64,000 nt of DNA, taken from CAVQCJ01 sp963711005. GTDB taxonomy: Bacteria; Actinomycetota; Actinomycetes; Prado026. Location: the NCBI GenBank assembly GCA_963711005.1, contig CAVQCJ010000002.1, positions 868,001 through 932,000 on the forward strand. Direction: 5' to 3'. Under the pieces are notes generated by a model that was given only the letters and a program-made list of their open reading frames with translations, was not told the origin of the DNA and searched no databases. Below are positions 50,602 through 59,391 of this stretch, in pieces (position 1 is the stretch's first letter; each line of letters begins with the position of its first letter). A program made the translations under genes and the position numbers.

Positions 50602-50860
50602 GCATCCCGGTGGGAGTGGCCAAGCCCAGCACGACGGCGACCTGCACCTCTGGGTCCTCGTCCGACTCGTTCGACTCGTCCCACACTCGCGCATGGGCCG
50701 ACTCCGAGCGCCGGCTACTCGCCGACTGACGCAGGAGGTCCATCAGCCATTCGCGAGTCAGGCGCGCTGCGTCGTCAAGGTCGGCGGCAACTCCGCGTCG
50801 AAGGCCGTCAGAGTCACAGTATTCGTAGCCCTTGCAAGGGTAGAAGACGAAGTTGATCAC
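50570..50860 (-). CDS. Small hypothetical protein overlapping the HycE 3' end
   Basis: 96 residues from GTG 50860, with AGGAGA about seven bases upstream on the minus strand. The frame starts VINFVFYPCKGYEYCDSDG and has an acidic patch (WDESNESDEDPEVQVAVVLG). It overlaps the HycE end by 32 bp antisense. A good ribosome site argues that it is real; I recognise no family. Confidence 0.5.
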   Translation of the reverse strand: MINFVFYPCKGYEYCDSDGLRRGVAADLDDAARLTREWLMDLLRQSASSRRSESAHARVWDESNESDEDPEVQVAVVLGLATPTGMPTGRCRRRTG

Positions 50861-51330
50861 GCCGCATCTCCTGCCGGTTCGATCGCAACGCGCGCCGGGG
50901 CGGGGCACCAGGTGCCAATCAAGCCAGGCGAGGTCACGGCCGCGATGATGCCCGATGGAGCGCTCAAGAAGCCGGGACCCGGGCGGCCCCGGCCCGCAAA
51001 TAGCGGCACTTCGGTGCTCACACGACCAGGCGCTCTCGGAGCCGATTCGTCACGATCTCTCCTCGGCCGCGAACCAGAGCGAGATGCCCCCGTTCACGTA
51101 TGAGACCTCGATGGGGGCTGGCTCCACCTGAAGGCGTCCTCCTTGGCCAGGACGTGCTCGGATCCCCACAGCTCGAACATGACTGCACACGAGTCGCCTG
51201 TGAGGCAGGTGACCATCAGGTCGCCGGTCCATGTTGCTTGCCCTGCCGTCCGGATGGCATGCCTCAGTGATCGACAACGACCGCACCGATCGGCTCTTCG
51301 GTGTGCGGGGACCTGCCACCGCCGCGTGTC
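50861..51330. other. Intergenic region with one repeat copy and a possible gene remnant
   Basis: CGGCACTTCGGTGC at 51004-51017 is a copy of the dispersed repeat. On the minus strand between about 51050 and 51230 two overlapping frames look coding (GDLMVTCLTGDSCAVMFELW, then in another frame IEVSYVNGGISLWFAAEE to TGA 51050), suggesting a small frameshifted gene. I see no complete gene. Confidence 0.35.
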
Positions 51331-53682
51331 CTATTGCCTGGCCAGGTGGGCCCGCAACTCGGCCGCGGGGTCGTGGATGAGCTCGCCGCTGACGTCCACG
51401 GTCACGTCGTGCAAGACTCCGGTGAATTTGAACGGGCTGGTGTAGTCAGGGGTGACTGGCGACCCGGGGTTGGCGCCGCAGGTGACTCCGCCGGGGTTGA
51501 ACAAGAACGGTGTCGTCACCGATGCCTCGGCGTTGGCCACGAGCTCGCCGTCGACGTAGAGCTGGAGCCGGCCAGGGGCGCCCTTTCCGTGCGGCAGGTC
51601 CGGGGTGCCGGTGGGTTCGAACTCGAACCGCAGCTCATGCGCGCCGGGCTTGAGCGGCTCGGCGGTCGAGACCTTATGCAGGCTGCGTCCCACGTAGTTG
51701 TGGACGTAGTGCAGTCGTCCGTCCTGCACGTACAGGGAGTAGCCACCGGCGGCGCTGCCCTGGCAGAACAGCACTCCCTCGGCCCCACCGTCGGGGATCT
51801 CCACCTTGGCCGTGATGGCGTGCGGTCGGTTGAGGACGCGTGGCGCCGCGAAGTTCGGGATCGACTGGGTGTTCGGGCGGTACCTGTAGTGGTCACGCGG
51901 TGGTGCGGCCGCCGGCTTCTCGGCGATCATGCGGGCCAGGCCGCTGCCGTCGACCGGCATGACCTGGTACTTGCCCGCCTCGACGTACCAGGTGGCGATC
52001 ATCGCGATCAGGCGGTCCCGGTGCTCGGCGGCCAGGTCGTGGTTCTCGGCTGGGTCCTCCGCGACGTGGTACAGCTCCCACCCAGATGTGTCCAGCGCGG
52101 TCAGCGTCTCGGCGCTGATCGGCTGGCCGAAACCAACCCCAGCCTCGGTGAACGACGGGCCCGGCCACGGGCAGACCGCCCGCCAACCGTCGTGGTCGAT
52201 GGCCCGGTGCCCCAGCATCTCGAAGTACTGCGTGCGGTGCCGGGTCGGTACCGACGCGTCCTGAAGTGCGGGCGCGAAGCTGACACCGTGCAGCGGCGCC
52301 TGCGTCACGCCCCTGATCGACGCCGGCGGCTGCAGCCCGAGCAGGTCCAGCACCGTCGGGACCATGTCGATGATGTGCCCGTACTGCGTGCGGATCTCGC
52401 CGCCGGCCCGCAGGCGCGCCGGCCACGACACGATGAACGGGTCGCACGACCCACCGCGGTACGTCTCCCGCTTCCAGCGCCGGAACGGGGTGTTGCCCGC
52501 CCAGGTCCAGCCCCACGGGTAGTGGTTGAAGTGCGCGGGTCCGCCGATCTCGTCGATGACGGCAAGGCTCTCCTCGAGCGGTTCCTGGGCGTTGTTGAAG
52601 AACTGCGCCTCGTTGGTCGTGCCGGTCGGGCCGCCCTCGGCGCTGGCGCCGTTGTCCGAGACCACCATCACGATCGTGTTGTCCAGCAGATCCTGGTCGC
52701 GCAGGAAGTCCAGCAGCCGGCCCAGGTGGTGGTCGGTATGGCTCAAGAAGCCTGCGAACACCTCCATCATGCGCGCGTACAGCCGGCGCGCCTCAGGCCG
52801 CTGGCTGTCCCAGTCCGGCACGTCCGGGTCGTGCCGGGACAGCTCGGCGTCGGCCGGCATGATGCCCAGCTCCTTCTGCCGCGCGAACGTCCGCTCCCGG
52901 TAGGCGTCCCAGCCGTCGTCGAACTGGCCGGCGTACCGGTCGGCCCACTCCTTGGGCACGTGGTGCGGCGCGTGGGTCGCACCGAAGCACAGGTGCAGGT
53001 AGAACGGCTTGGCCGGGTCGACCTGGTGCGCGTCGGTGATGAACTCGATGGACTTGTCGACCAGGTCCTCGGTCAGGTGGTAGCCCTGCTCCGGCGTGCG
53101 AGGCGGCTCCACCGTGTGGTTGTCGTAGACCAGCTCCGGATACCACTGGCTGGTGTCGCCACCGAGGAACCCGTAGAAGCGCTGGAACCCGCGGCCCAGC
53201 GGCCATCGGTCGTAGGGGCCTGCGGCCGTCTCCTGGTTGCTCGGGGTCAGGTGCCACTTGCCCACCATGAACGTGTTGTAGCCCTGCACCACGAGCATCT
53301 CCGACAACATCCCGTTCTCGAACGGCATCACGCCGTCGTACCCGGGGTAGCCGGAGGACAGCTCGGTGATCGCGGCCATCCCGTTGCTGTGGTGGTTGCG
53401 CCCGGTCACGATGCAGGAGCGGCTCGGCGAGCACAGCGCAGTCGTGTGCATGTTCGTGAACCGCAGCCCGCTCGCCGCGAGCGCGTCGAAGTTCGGCGTT
53501 GCGATCGGGCTCCCGTAGCACCCAAGCTGGCCGAACCCTGTGTCGTCGAGCACCACCATCAGGACATTCGGAGCACCGGCCTTGGCGCGGATGCTCGACG
53601 GCCATGCCGGCGAGGACTCATCCACCGTCCGACCGATCACACCGGGGAAGGGGCCACCCGACGGGTACTCGACGACCGCCAT
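51331..53682 (-). CDS. Large arylsulfatase-family sulfatase
   Basis: 783 residues. VLMVVLDDTGFGQLGCYG binds Ca2+; ALCSPSRSCIVTGRNHH contains the CxPSR site whose Cys is converted to formylglycine; KWHLTP and FYLHLCFGATHAPHH complete the active site. The last 190 residues form a beta-sandwich seen in large mycobacterial AtsA/AtsD-type enzymes. It hydrolyses sulfate esters; the protein has no signal peptide, so it may be cytoplasmic. No formylglycine-generating enzyme gene is in the window. GGAGG precedes ATG 53682. Confidence 0.92.
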   Translation of the reverse strand: MAVVEYPSGGPFPGVIGRTVDESSPAWPSSIRAKAGAPNVLMVVLDDTGFGQLGCYGSPIATPNFDALAASGLRFTNMHTTALCSPSRSCIVTGRNHHSNGMAAITELSSGYPGYDGVMPFENGMLSEMLVVQGYNTFMVGKWHLTPSNQETAAGPYDRWPLGRGFQRFYGFLGGDTSQWYPELVYDNHTVEPPRTPEQGYHLTEDLVDKSIEFITDAHQVDPAKPFYLHLCFGATHAPHHVPKEWADRYAGQFDDGWDAYRERTFARQKELGIMPADAELSRHDPDVPDWDSQRPEARRLYARMMEVFAGFLSHTDHHLGRLLDFLRDQDLLDNTIVMVVSDNGASAEGGPTGTTNEAQFFNNAQEPLEESLAVIDEIGGPAHFNHYPWGWTWAGNTPFRRWKRETYRGGSCDPFIVSWPARLRAGGEIRTQYGHIIDMVPTVLDLLGLQPPASIRGVTQAPLHGVSFAPALQDASVPTRHRTQYFEMLGHRAIDHDGWRAVCPWPGPSFTEAGVGFGQPISAETLTALDTSGWELYHVAEDPAENHDLAAEHRDRLIAMIATWYVEAGKYQVMPVDGSGLARMIAEKPAAAPPRDHYRYRPNTQSIPNFAAPRVLNRPHAITAKVEIPDGGAEGVLFCQGSAAGGYSLYVQDGRLHYVHNYVGRSLHKVSTAEPLKPGAHELRFEFEPTGTPDLPHGKGAPGRLQLYVDGELVANAEASVTTPFLFNPGGVTCGANPGSPVTPDYTSPFKFTGVLHDVTVDVSGELIHDPAAELRAHLARQ

Positions 53683-53808
53683 CACACCCTCCAGACGCAG
53701 ACTCCAACTAAGGGCGAGCGCCCTCCCGCGTGACTCAACCACCCTGTCCGAGCCCTCGATATGGCCGAAGGTCCCATGAAGGGACGCACGCCACCCCTTA
53801 CGTCGGTC

Positions 53809-53831
53809 GCACCGAATGCCGGTTCTTGTGC
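53809..53831 (-). repeat. 23-bp repeat copy b (left of the ABC transporter)
   Basis: On the minus strand it reads GCACAAGAACCGGCATT followed by CGGTGC. It matches the copy at 56774-56796 (plus strand) at 19 of 23 bases and the copy at 61587-61609. It begins three bases from the integrase relic's stop codon. Confidence 0.75.
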
Positions 53832-53833
53832 TG

Positions 53834-53938
53834 TCAGGCTGTTCCGGCGATGAAGGCAGCGACGATGTTGTTGGCGTGGCGGTCCAGGTTGCCGCGGGCC
53901 AGGTCGTAGCGGGTGGTGCTGCGGGGGTCGGCATGCCG
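53834..53938 (-). pseudogene. C-terminal relic of a tyrosine recombinase (phage-type integrase)
   Basis: The frame ending at TGA 53834-53836 reads RHADPRSTTRYDLARGNLDR then HANNIVAAFIAG. It resembles the terminal segment of actinobacterial site-specific integrases, where HADPRTTxRYDxAR contains the catalytic Tyr. Upstream the similarity ends, so only about 34 residues survive. It marks an old integration or excision event beside repeat copy b and the ABC transporter. Confidence 0.6.
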
Positions 53939-54037
53939 GGGCGCCGATCTGGACATCCCCGGGGGGGACGCTGGCCCCCCGGAAGGGAAGGACCTTCGGC
54001 TCTGACCGGTGCGGACGAGGCGGACAAGCATCGGGAC

Positions 54038-54997
54038 ATGAGCACGGAAACGGCCGCGATCCGCACGGCTGGGCTGACCAAGCACTTTGGGAAGGTCGTG
54101 GCTCTGGATCACCTCGACCTGGAGGTACGGCCGGGCGAGATCTTCGGGTTCCTGGGCCCGAACGGCGCCGGGAAGTCCACGACCATCCGGCTCCTCCTGG
54201 GACTGCTGAGGCCGACCGCCGGGCAGGCGTGGCTGGCCGGTGTACCCGTCGATGACGTGGAGCGATCACACCGGTCTGTCAGCTACGTGCCGGGTGATGT
54301 CTCGCTGTGGCCGCAGCTGACGGGTACAGAGGTCCTCGAGCTGGTCGGGAACGTCGCCGGGGGCGTCGACACGGCGTACCGGGACGAGCTGGTCGAACGC
54401 CTCGATCTCGACCCCAGCCGTCGGGTTCGCGCCTACTCGAAGGGGAACCGGCAGAAGGTCGCCTTGGTCGCGGCGTTCATGACCCGGCCCGGGATCTTGC
54501 TCCTCGATGAACCGACGGTCGGGCTCGACCCGCTCATGGAGGCGGAGTTCCAGGCGATGGCCCGGGAGGCGGCCGACCGGGGGCAGACCGTGTTCCTCTC
54601 CTCGCACCTGCTCGACGAGGTCGAGGACGTGTGCCAGCGCGTGGCAATCCTGCGCGCCGGGGCCCTGGTCGAGGTCGCCGCGCTCGCCGACCTCGAGCAG
54701 CTGAACACGACCATCTTCGAGGCCACGCTGGCCGGACCCGTCCCCGATCTCGGGGACCTGCCCGGGGTCGTCGCGGTGGAGCCGCTGGACGGCGGCCTGC
54801 GCGTCACTGTCAACGGTGCGCCGGGCGAGGTGCTCGCCCGGCTCAACGCCGCGGGCCTCACCCGGCTGCATGCCCGGGCCCCCACCCTCGAGCAAGTCTT
54901 CCTCACCTACTACGAGACCAGCTCGTCGCAGCGCCGGGCGGTGGCCGCAGCGCATGGCGAGACCGGGGAACTGGTCAGCGGGCCATGGCCGCGATGA
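54038..54997 (+). CDS. ABC transporter ATP-binding protein
   Basis: 319 residues. Walker A GPNGAGKST near residue 41, signature-like YSKGNRQKVALVAAFM, Walker B LLLDEPTVGLDP and H-loop SSHLLDEVE are intact; the signature is the SKGN variant common in drug-exporter ABC proteins (DrrA-like). A 100-residue C-terminal domain follows. The stop overlaps the permease start by 4 bp. Exports an unknown compound. Confidence 0.9.
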   Translation: MSTETAAIRTAGLTKHFGKVVALDHLDLEVRPGEIFGFLGPNGAGKSTTIRLLLGLLRPTAGQAWLAGVPVDDVERSHRSVSYVPGDVSLWPQLTGTEVLELVGNVAGGVDTAYRDELVERLDLDPSRRVRAYSKGNRQKVALVAAFMTRPGILLLDEPTVGLDPLMEAEFQAMAREAADRGQTVFLSSHLLDEVEDVCQRVAILRAGALVEVAALADLEQLNTTIFEATLAGPVPDLGDLPGVVAVEPLDGGLRVTVNGAPGEVLARLNAAGLTRLHARAPTLEQVFLTYYETSSSQRRAVAAAHGETGELVSGPWPR

Positions 54998-56661
54998 CTC
55001 GCGCCGCTCCCGACGCCACCGCTCCGCCGCCCACCGGCGTTATCGCCCGAGCTGGGCGGATCCGATCGGGCCACCCGCACCGCACCGTTGCGGCTCTCAT
55101 CCTGCGACTGACCCGACGAGGCACGCTGCTGATGACCGGCGCGATCGGCGCCTACGTCCTCACCGAGGTCGCCGCCTACCGGGCCGCCTACCCCAACGGG
55201 GTCGACCCCCTGCAGTACGCAATGTTCCAGGACAACCCGGTGGTCCGCATGATGCAGGGCGTGCCGAGCGCTCTGGACGTCGCCGGCGGCTACATGGCCT
55301 GGGACGGTGGCTGGATCATGCAGATCGTCCTGGCGGTCTGGGTGGTGCTCACCACGACCCGCCTGCTGCGGGGGGACGAGGACTCCCAGCGCGGCGACCT
55401 CGTGCTGGCGGGTCGCGTGCGGCCGACCGTGTTCACAAGGACGGTCCTGGCGACGGTCTGCGCGGAAACACTTGTGGTCGGGGTCGTGGCGGCGACGGTC
55501 CTGGTGCTTGCCGGCGAGGACGTGCGCGGCTCGGTCCTGTTCGGCGTCGGGCTGGCCGGGGTGACAGCGACGTTCGCCGGCGTGGCCGGGGTGACCAGCC
55601 AGCTGGTCCAGGTCCGCCGCCGGGCGGCCGGGCTCGCGGCCGGAGTACTTGGCATCGCCTACCTCCTGCGCATGTTCGGCAGCAGCACCGACCCGAGGCT
55701 GTGGGTGCGGTGGACCACCCCCCTGGGATGGGTCGACGTGCTGGACCCCTACGGCAGCCCGGACCTTCGCGCGCTGCTGCCACTTCTCGCGGTGCCGGTC
55801 GCCGTCATCTCGCTGGCCGTCCTTCTTCGGGCCCGGCGCGACCAGGGCGGCGCGCTGCTGGCTGCCGACGCCGACCGGCCCCCCCGGCTGCGGATGCTGG
55901 GCAGCCCGCTGGCGTTCGGCTGGCGGAGCAACCTGGGAGTTCTGCTCGCCTGGGCTGCCGGCCTTGTCGCCTTCGGCCTGGTCATGGGCGCGCTCGTCGG
56001 GACCATGGTCGAGTGGCTGGCCCAGGACCAGGACTACCAGCGGATGTTCAGGCAGATGGGCCTGGACGCGGCGCTGTCCAGCCTCGGTTTCCTCGCGGTA
56101 CTGGCGTCGATGTTCGGGCTCGCCATCGCCGTCCAGGTCGCCTGGCGGGTCGGTGCGGCGCGAGCCGAGGAGGAGTCCGGGCGGGCCGAGGCAGTGCTCG
56201 CTCACCCGGTGTCCCGGCTCAGGTGGCTCGGAGGGCACGTCGCCCTCGCCGCAACCGGCGGCCTGCTGCTCGCGCTCCTGTCCGGCTCAGCGGTGTGGGT
56301 CGGCTGTGTGGCGTCCGGCCTGGAGGAGGTGACCTGGTGGCAGGCCGCCGGGTCGGTGCTCAACGCCCTGCCGGTCGCGGTTCTCGTCGGCGGTCTGGCC
56401 GTGCTGACGTTTGGGGTGCTGCCGAGGCTCACGGTGGCAGTCCCGGTCGCGGTGAGCGTCTTGGGCTATGTGCTGGCGTTGCTCGGCCCGGCGCTGTCTT
56501 GGCCGCAGTGGCTTCTGGACCTGTCGCCGTTCACACATCTCGCGCTGGTTCCGGCCGACCCGTGGGCCGCAGCCTCCGGGACTGTCATGGCAGGTCTTGG
56601 ACTGGTCGCCGCAAGCGTCGGCTTGCTTGTGTTCCGACACCGCGACATCGTCGGCAGCTAA
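54994..56661 (+). CDS. ABC transporter permease (two-half exporter, ABC-2 type)
   Basis: About 555 residues with 12 helices in two similar halves, each resembling one ABC-2 permease, a layout seen in polyketide and drug exporters. Start ATG 54994 overlaps the ATPase stop (ATGA); ATG 54985 is possible. With the ATPase it forms a complete exporter. No regulator is attached. Confidence 0.88.
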   Translation: MTRAAPDATAPPPTGVIARAGRIRSGHPHRTVAALILRLTRRGTLLMTGAIGAYVLTEVAAYRAAYPNGVDPLQYAMFQDNPVVRMMQGVPSALDVAGGYMAWDGGWIMQIVLAVWVVLTTTRLLRGDEDSQRGDLVLAGRVRPTVFTRTVLATVCAETLVVGVVAATVLVLAGEDVRGSVLFGVGLAGVTATFAGVAGVTSQLVQVRRRAAGLAAGVLGIAYLLRMFGSSTDPRLWVRWTTPLGWVDVLDPYGSPDLRALLPLLAVPVAVISLAVLLRARRDQGGALLAADADRPPRLRMLGSPLAFGWRSNLGVLLAWAAGLVAFGLVMGALVGTMVEWLAQDQDYQRMFRQMGLDAALSSLGFLAVLASMFGLAIAVQVAWRVGAARAEEESGRAEAVLAHPVSRLRWLGGHVALAATGGLLLALLSGSAVWVGCVASGLEEVTWWQAAGSVLNALPVAVLVGGLAVLTFGVLPRLTVAVPVAVSVLGYVLALLGPALSWPQWLLDLSPFTHLALVPADPWAAASGTVMAGLGLVAASVGLLVFRHRDIVGS

Positions 56662-57028
56662 CAGTGTTGGCCAACCGAGGTGGATGCCGGCCGCCAGACC
56701 CCAGGCGACCAGTTCGACGACACCCGGAAGCATGACGAACCTGCGGATGTCACAGGATCCGGATCTGTCCACGGCACAAGAACCGGCACTATGTGCGGGT
56801 TGTCGGGCTCGAGCCGACGGTAAGGAAGCGTCGCCCAGGGTCGGACGGCCGCTTCCCCCCTCGAGTGGTGTAGCTCTGGCTCTCTATCGTGACCTGGTTT
56901 GTGTCGGTCACGGATGTTGAGGGGCGGCTGCCCGACATGACTTGCACGAGCTCCGTTCGCGGCCGGTCAACGTCGCAGGGACGAGAACAACTTATCGAGC
57001 TTATGTCTGACCCCAGCGAGCATCCCGG
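56662..57028. other. Intergenic region with hairpin, no gene
   Basis: Besides the repeat copy, 56802-56818 reads GTCGG-GCTCGAG-CCGAC, a 5-bp stem with a 7-base loop. On the minus strand it resembles a tRNA T-arm followed by AACCCGC, but no matching acceptor 5' strand, D-arm or anticodon arm exists. It may be a tRNA-end attachment relic or a chance hairpin. No coding potential recognised. Confidence 0.3.
56774..56796 (+). repeat. 23-bp repeat copy c (right of the ABC transporter)
   Basis: GCACAAGAACCGGCACT followed by ATGTGC, inverted relative to copy b at 53809-53831, so the two copies flank the ABC transporter and the integrase relic. Confidence 0.75.
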
Positions 57029-57034
57029 TACGAT
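57006..57034 (+). promoter_or_regulatory. Promoter of the esterase gene, probably leaderless
   Basis: TACGAT at 57029-57034 is a TANNNT -10 box six bases before the GTG start at 57041; TCTGAC at 57006-57011 stands 17 bp upstream as a weak -35. No ribosome site precedes the GTG, consistent with a leaderless mRNA. Confidence 0.45.
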
Positions 57035-57040
57035 GGACCC

Positions 57041-57751
57041 GTGCTCGCCGAGGAAATGAGCATCAAGAGCACGGAGCGCGAGTACGTGCGTTCCGTATGG
57101 CTCATCGAGGGGCCAAGGACGGACCACGCGCTGTGTGTACTCCTTGACGGTGAGCATTACCGAGACAGCGTTCGTGCGCTTCCGATCTTCTCGTCGCTGA
57201 TGCAGCGCGGAAGCATTCCACCGATGACCTTGGTCTTCGTGTCGCATGGGGGGGCCGCGGCTCGGCACTCGGACTACGTCTGTGACCCGCAGTTCGCCCG
57301 GTTCATCGCCGACGATGTCGTGAGCCGAGCGAGGGCACGAGTCCCGAGCCTTTCGGCAGAGCGGCACATGATCTGTGGATTGAGTCTCAGCGGTCTCGCC
57401 GCCGCGCACATAGCGCTGCTGTATCCGACACGGTTTCCCGCTGCGCTCTGTCAGTCGGGATCGTTTTGGTTGGAGCCAGATGCATTTGCACAGTTGGCTC
57501 AGCAGCATCCCCCGGTAAAGACACGGTTCTGGCTCAGCGTTGGCGACGAAGAGACCGACGCAAATGTCAGCCATCCGCCAACTGGTCTCTTTCAGGGCAT
57601 CTCTCAGATCGCCGGTGTCGAAAGGGCTCGCGCAGTACTCGACGAAAACGGTGGTGAAGTGAACTGCCATCGCTATCGAGGTGGCCATACCTTCGAGCAC
57701 TGGCGGGCGGAGCTCAGCGACGCCCTCCAATGGCTCCTGCGGAGCGAGTAG
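57041..57751 (+). CDS. Alpha/beta hydrolase (enterochelin-esterase-like)
   Basis: 236 residues. VLLDGEHYRDSV, MICGLSLSGLAAAH (nucleophile Ser in GLSLSG), SVGDEETDAN (acid) and YRGGHTFEHW (His) form the esterase D/Fes-like pattern. Codon use is AT-richer than the neighbours (many wobble A/T), a sign of recent transfer. GTG 57041 is favoured by the adjacent -10 box; ATG 57056 is possible. Confidence 0.8.
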   Translation: MLAEEMSIKSTEREYVRSVWLIEGPRTDHALCVLLDGEHYRDSVRALPIFSSLMQRGSIPPMTLVFVSHGGAAARHSDYVCDPQFARFIADDVVSRARARVPSLSAERHMICGLSLSGLAAAHIALLYPTRFPAALCQSGSFWLEPDAFAQLAQQHPPVKTRFWLSVGDEETDANVSHPPTGLFQGISQIAGVERARAVLDENGGEVNCHRYRGGHTFEHWRAELSDALQWLLRSE

Positions 57752-58070
57752 ACCTCGGTCCCCGAGATGGCGGCGGCCGGTTGCGCCAGCACGTGGCCGT
57801 AGCGGCGCGGGCGGCGCGGTGCCGGAGGAGCCAGTGCCCTCGACCCCGACCGCCACGACCTGGCCGTGGCCGCGCAGCCAGGCCAGCCACCCATCCCCAC
57901 GGCCCGTATTCGGTTAGCAGGTGACCTTCTTGAGCGCCGACGAGGGCCATGCCCGCAGTCCCGATCGCGTACGCGACCAGCATCCATGGCAGGTTCGCGG
58001 GGAGCATCAACAGTGAGGCCAGGGCGAGCCGGTCGGCTCTTCGCGGATCGGTCGACCTGGACTCGGGCAC
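57714..58070 (-). CDS. Doubtful small membrane protein
   Basis: The frame contains two hydrophobic stretches (LALASLLMLPANLPWMLVAY, GTAGMALVG) followed by YGPWGWVAGLAA, and then turns into Arg-rich sequence. It may be a frameshifted remnant of a small two-helix protein, since a neighbouring frame continues more plausibly. The 3' end overlaps the esterase gene. Confidence 0.2.
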   Translation of the reverse strand: MPESRSTDPRRADRLALASLLMLPANLPWMLVAYAIGTAGMALVGAQEGHLLTEYGPWGWVAGLAARPRPGRGGRGRGHWLLRHRAARAATATCWRNRPPPSRGPRSTRSAGAIGGRR

Positions 58071-58106
58071 CCGGCCGGATCGACCCCTACCGGAACGTCG
58101 GTGCGG

Positions 58107-58466
58107 TTAGGCGCATCTGGCCAGACGATCGACCCGAAGGCGGCGGCCGGCGACGACCGTCGCGTCCCCCATGGGCTGGCCGTCCACCTGCAGGACGTAG
58201 TGCCCCGGTACCAAGGTCAGCGCGTATGACCCCAGGTTGGCGCTCTTGGTGCTGGCCTTGATCTCGCCGTCCTGCAGAGCCGTCACCGTCATGGGAGCCA
58301 TCGACCCGGGTGGCCCAGCAATACCGACACAGGGGGTGACCACTCCGAACACGGTTCCGCTCGTGGACGAGGGAGACGGCAACGGTGCAGGGGCGGCGGT
58401 GCAGGCGGTGAGCGGCCCCGCCGAGAGAGCCAAGGCGGCGACCGATGTGACCAACCGGGCTCGCAT
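58107..58466 (-). CDS. Predicted lipoprotein with carboxypeptidase-regulatory-like domain
   Basis: 119 residues from ATG 58466. The signal peptide ends in the lipobox GPLTAC. The mature part (GTVFGVVTPC, SMAPMTVTALQDGE, GSYALTLVPGHYVLQVDG) has the strand pattern of carboxypeptidase-regulatory-like repeats. Upstream codons to 58655 overlap a repeat copy and are unlikely to be translated. Confidence 0.6.
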   Translation of the reverse strand: MRARLVTSVAALALSAGPLTACTAAPAPLPSPSSTSGTVFGVVTPCVGIAGPPGSMAPMTVTALQDGEIKASTKSANLGSYALTLVPGHYVLQVDGQPMGDATVVAGRRLRVDRLARCA

Positions 58467-58577
58467 AGCGCTACGACGCACCCGTGACGGCGTTCGTTCC
58501 CCCAGGGATCTCACCGTCCCGGACACCCCGTCGCCAGGTTCCATTCGTGATCGGTCGGCTCTGGCACAGCCCCACAT

Positions 58578-58616
58578 ACTGCCGGATCCGCTCAGCGCTA
58601 ACGGCACATCTGGGGC
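58578..58616 (+). repeat. Dispersed intergenic repeat, copy d
   Basis: Begins ACTGCCGGATC and ends CGCTAACGGCACATC plus TGGGGC. The arms TGCCG and CGGCA are inverted. Nearly identical to copies at 60341-60380 and 60872-60912. Confidence 0.75.
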
Positions 58617-58714
58617 GCCGATGTCGATCTGCGTCGCCGGTCCCGATGGCCCCACTGACTGCTAGCCTCCGGTGGTGCTGCGTTGACGCAGCGGCAGCCC
58701 TGAGGGGAACGCCG

Positions 58715-59218
58715 ATGGCTCGCACGCTGAGCAGAGGGCTCGCCATTGCCGCCGCCGTCGCGGTCCTGGCGTCGGGGTGTCACGCGAGCAGCGGAGGCGT
58801 TGTTCCGGGCTCAGCTGCTCCAGGTCGCCCGAGTTCGTCTGCTGCGGGTTCAGGACCTGCGACGCCGACCGGATCCACCGGCGTCCCAGACCCGACCTCG
58901 ACGGGTGTGGAGATCCGCGGTACCGCAACCGACTTCTGCAGCGCCGTCAAGGAGTACGTCGAGGGGTTCCGCAAAGGCGGGACCTTTGAGGACGCCAGGA
59001 AAGTCTTAGTTGACTCGGGTGCGGACATGATCCGCTTCGCGCCCGCGAGTCTCCGGACTCACGTGACCCCATTCGTCCACGGCCTGTGGGGCGTCGCCGA
59101 GAACATCGGCCTCGGCGTCATCAACTCGAACGCGCTTCTCGCGCAGTCGCTCAACCCGGTCAATGCCTCGCCGGATGGCAAAGCCGTCAGCGACTACGCC
59201 AAAGCCAACTGCAAGTGA
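58715..59218 (+). CDS. Predicted lipoprotein, function unknown
   Basis: 167 residues from ATG 58715 (GGGGAA upstream). The signal peptide ends LASGC, a lipobox. After a Ser/Pro/Gly linker there is a helical domain with two Cys (DFCSAVKEYVEGF and the final ANCK), probably disulfide-linked. Confidence 0.7.
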   Translation: MARTLSRGLAIAAAVAVLASGCHASSGGVVPGSAAPGRPSSSAAGSGPATPTGSTGVPDPTSTGVEIRGTATDFCSAVKEYVEGFRKGGTFEDARKVLVDSGADMIRFAPASLRTHVTPFVHGLWGVAENIGLGVINSNALLAQSLNPVNASPDGKAVSDYAKANCK

Positions 59219-59391
59219 CCCGCCGGGACAGAACAGCCAAGGTGTGTCGGGAGAAGCTTGGGTGCGCGGCCGCTTACGCATCTGGTCGGGTCACGCCGCC
59301 AGCAGCCGCCAGAGCAGCCCACCCGCACCTGCCGTTGCAGAATCAGAGGCATACCGAATGCTGGCCAAACGCGGCGGCGGGGCGCACCGGA

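Noticed and set aside
53816..54112. Small minus-strand gene opposite the ABC ATPase start
   Set aside because: Only its last 34 residues look coding (integrase C-terminus); the upstream part is antisense of the ATPase gene.
56789..56843. tRNA 3'-end-like sequence (GTCGG hairpin followed by AACCCGC on the minus strand)
   Set aside because: Loop begins with C instead of T, no CCA and no 5' acceptor partner; kept only as a possible attachment relic in the intergenic entry.
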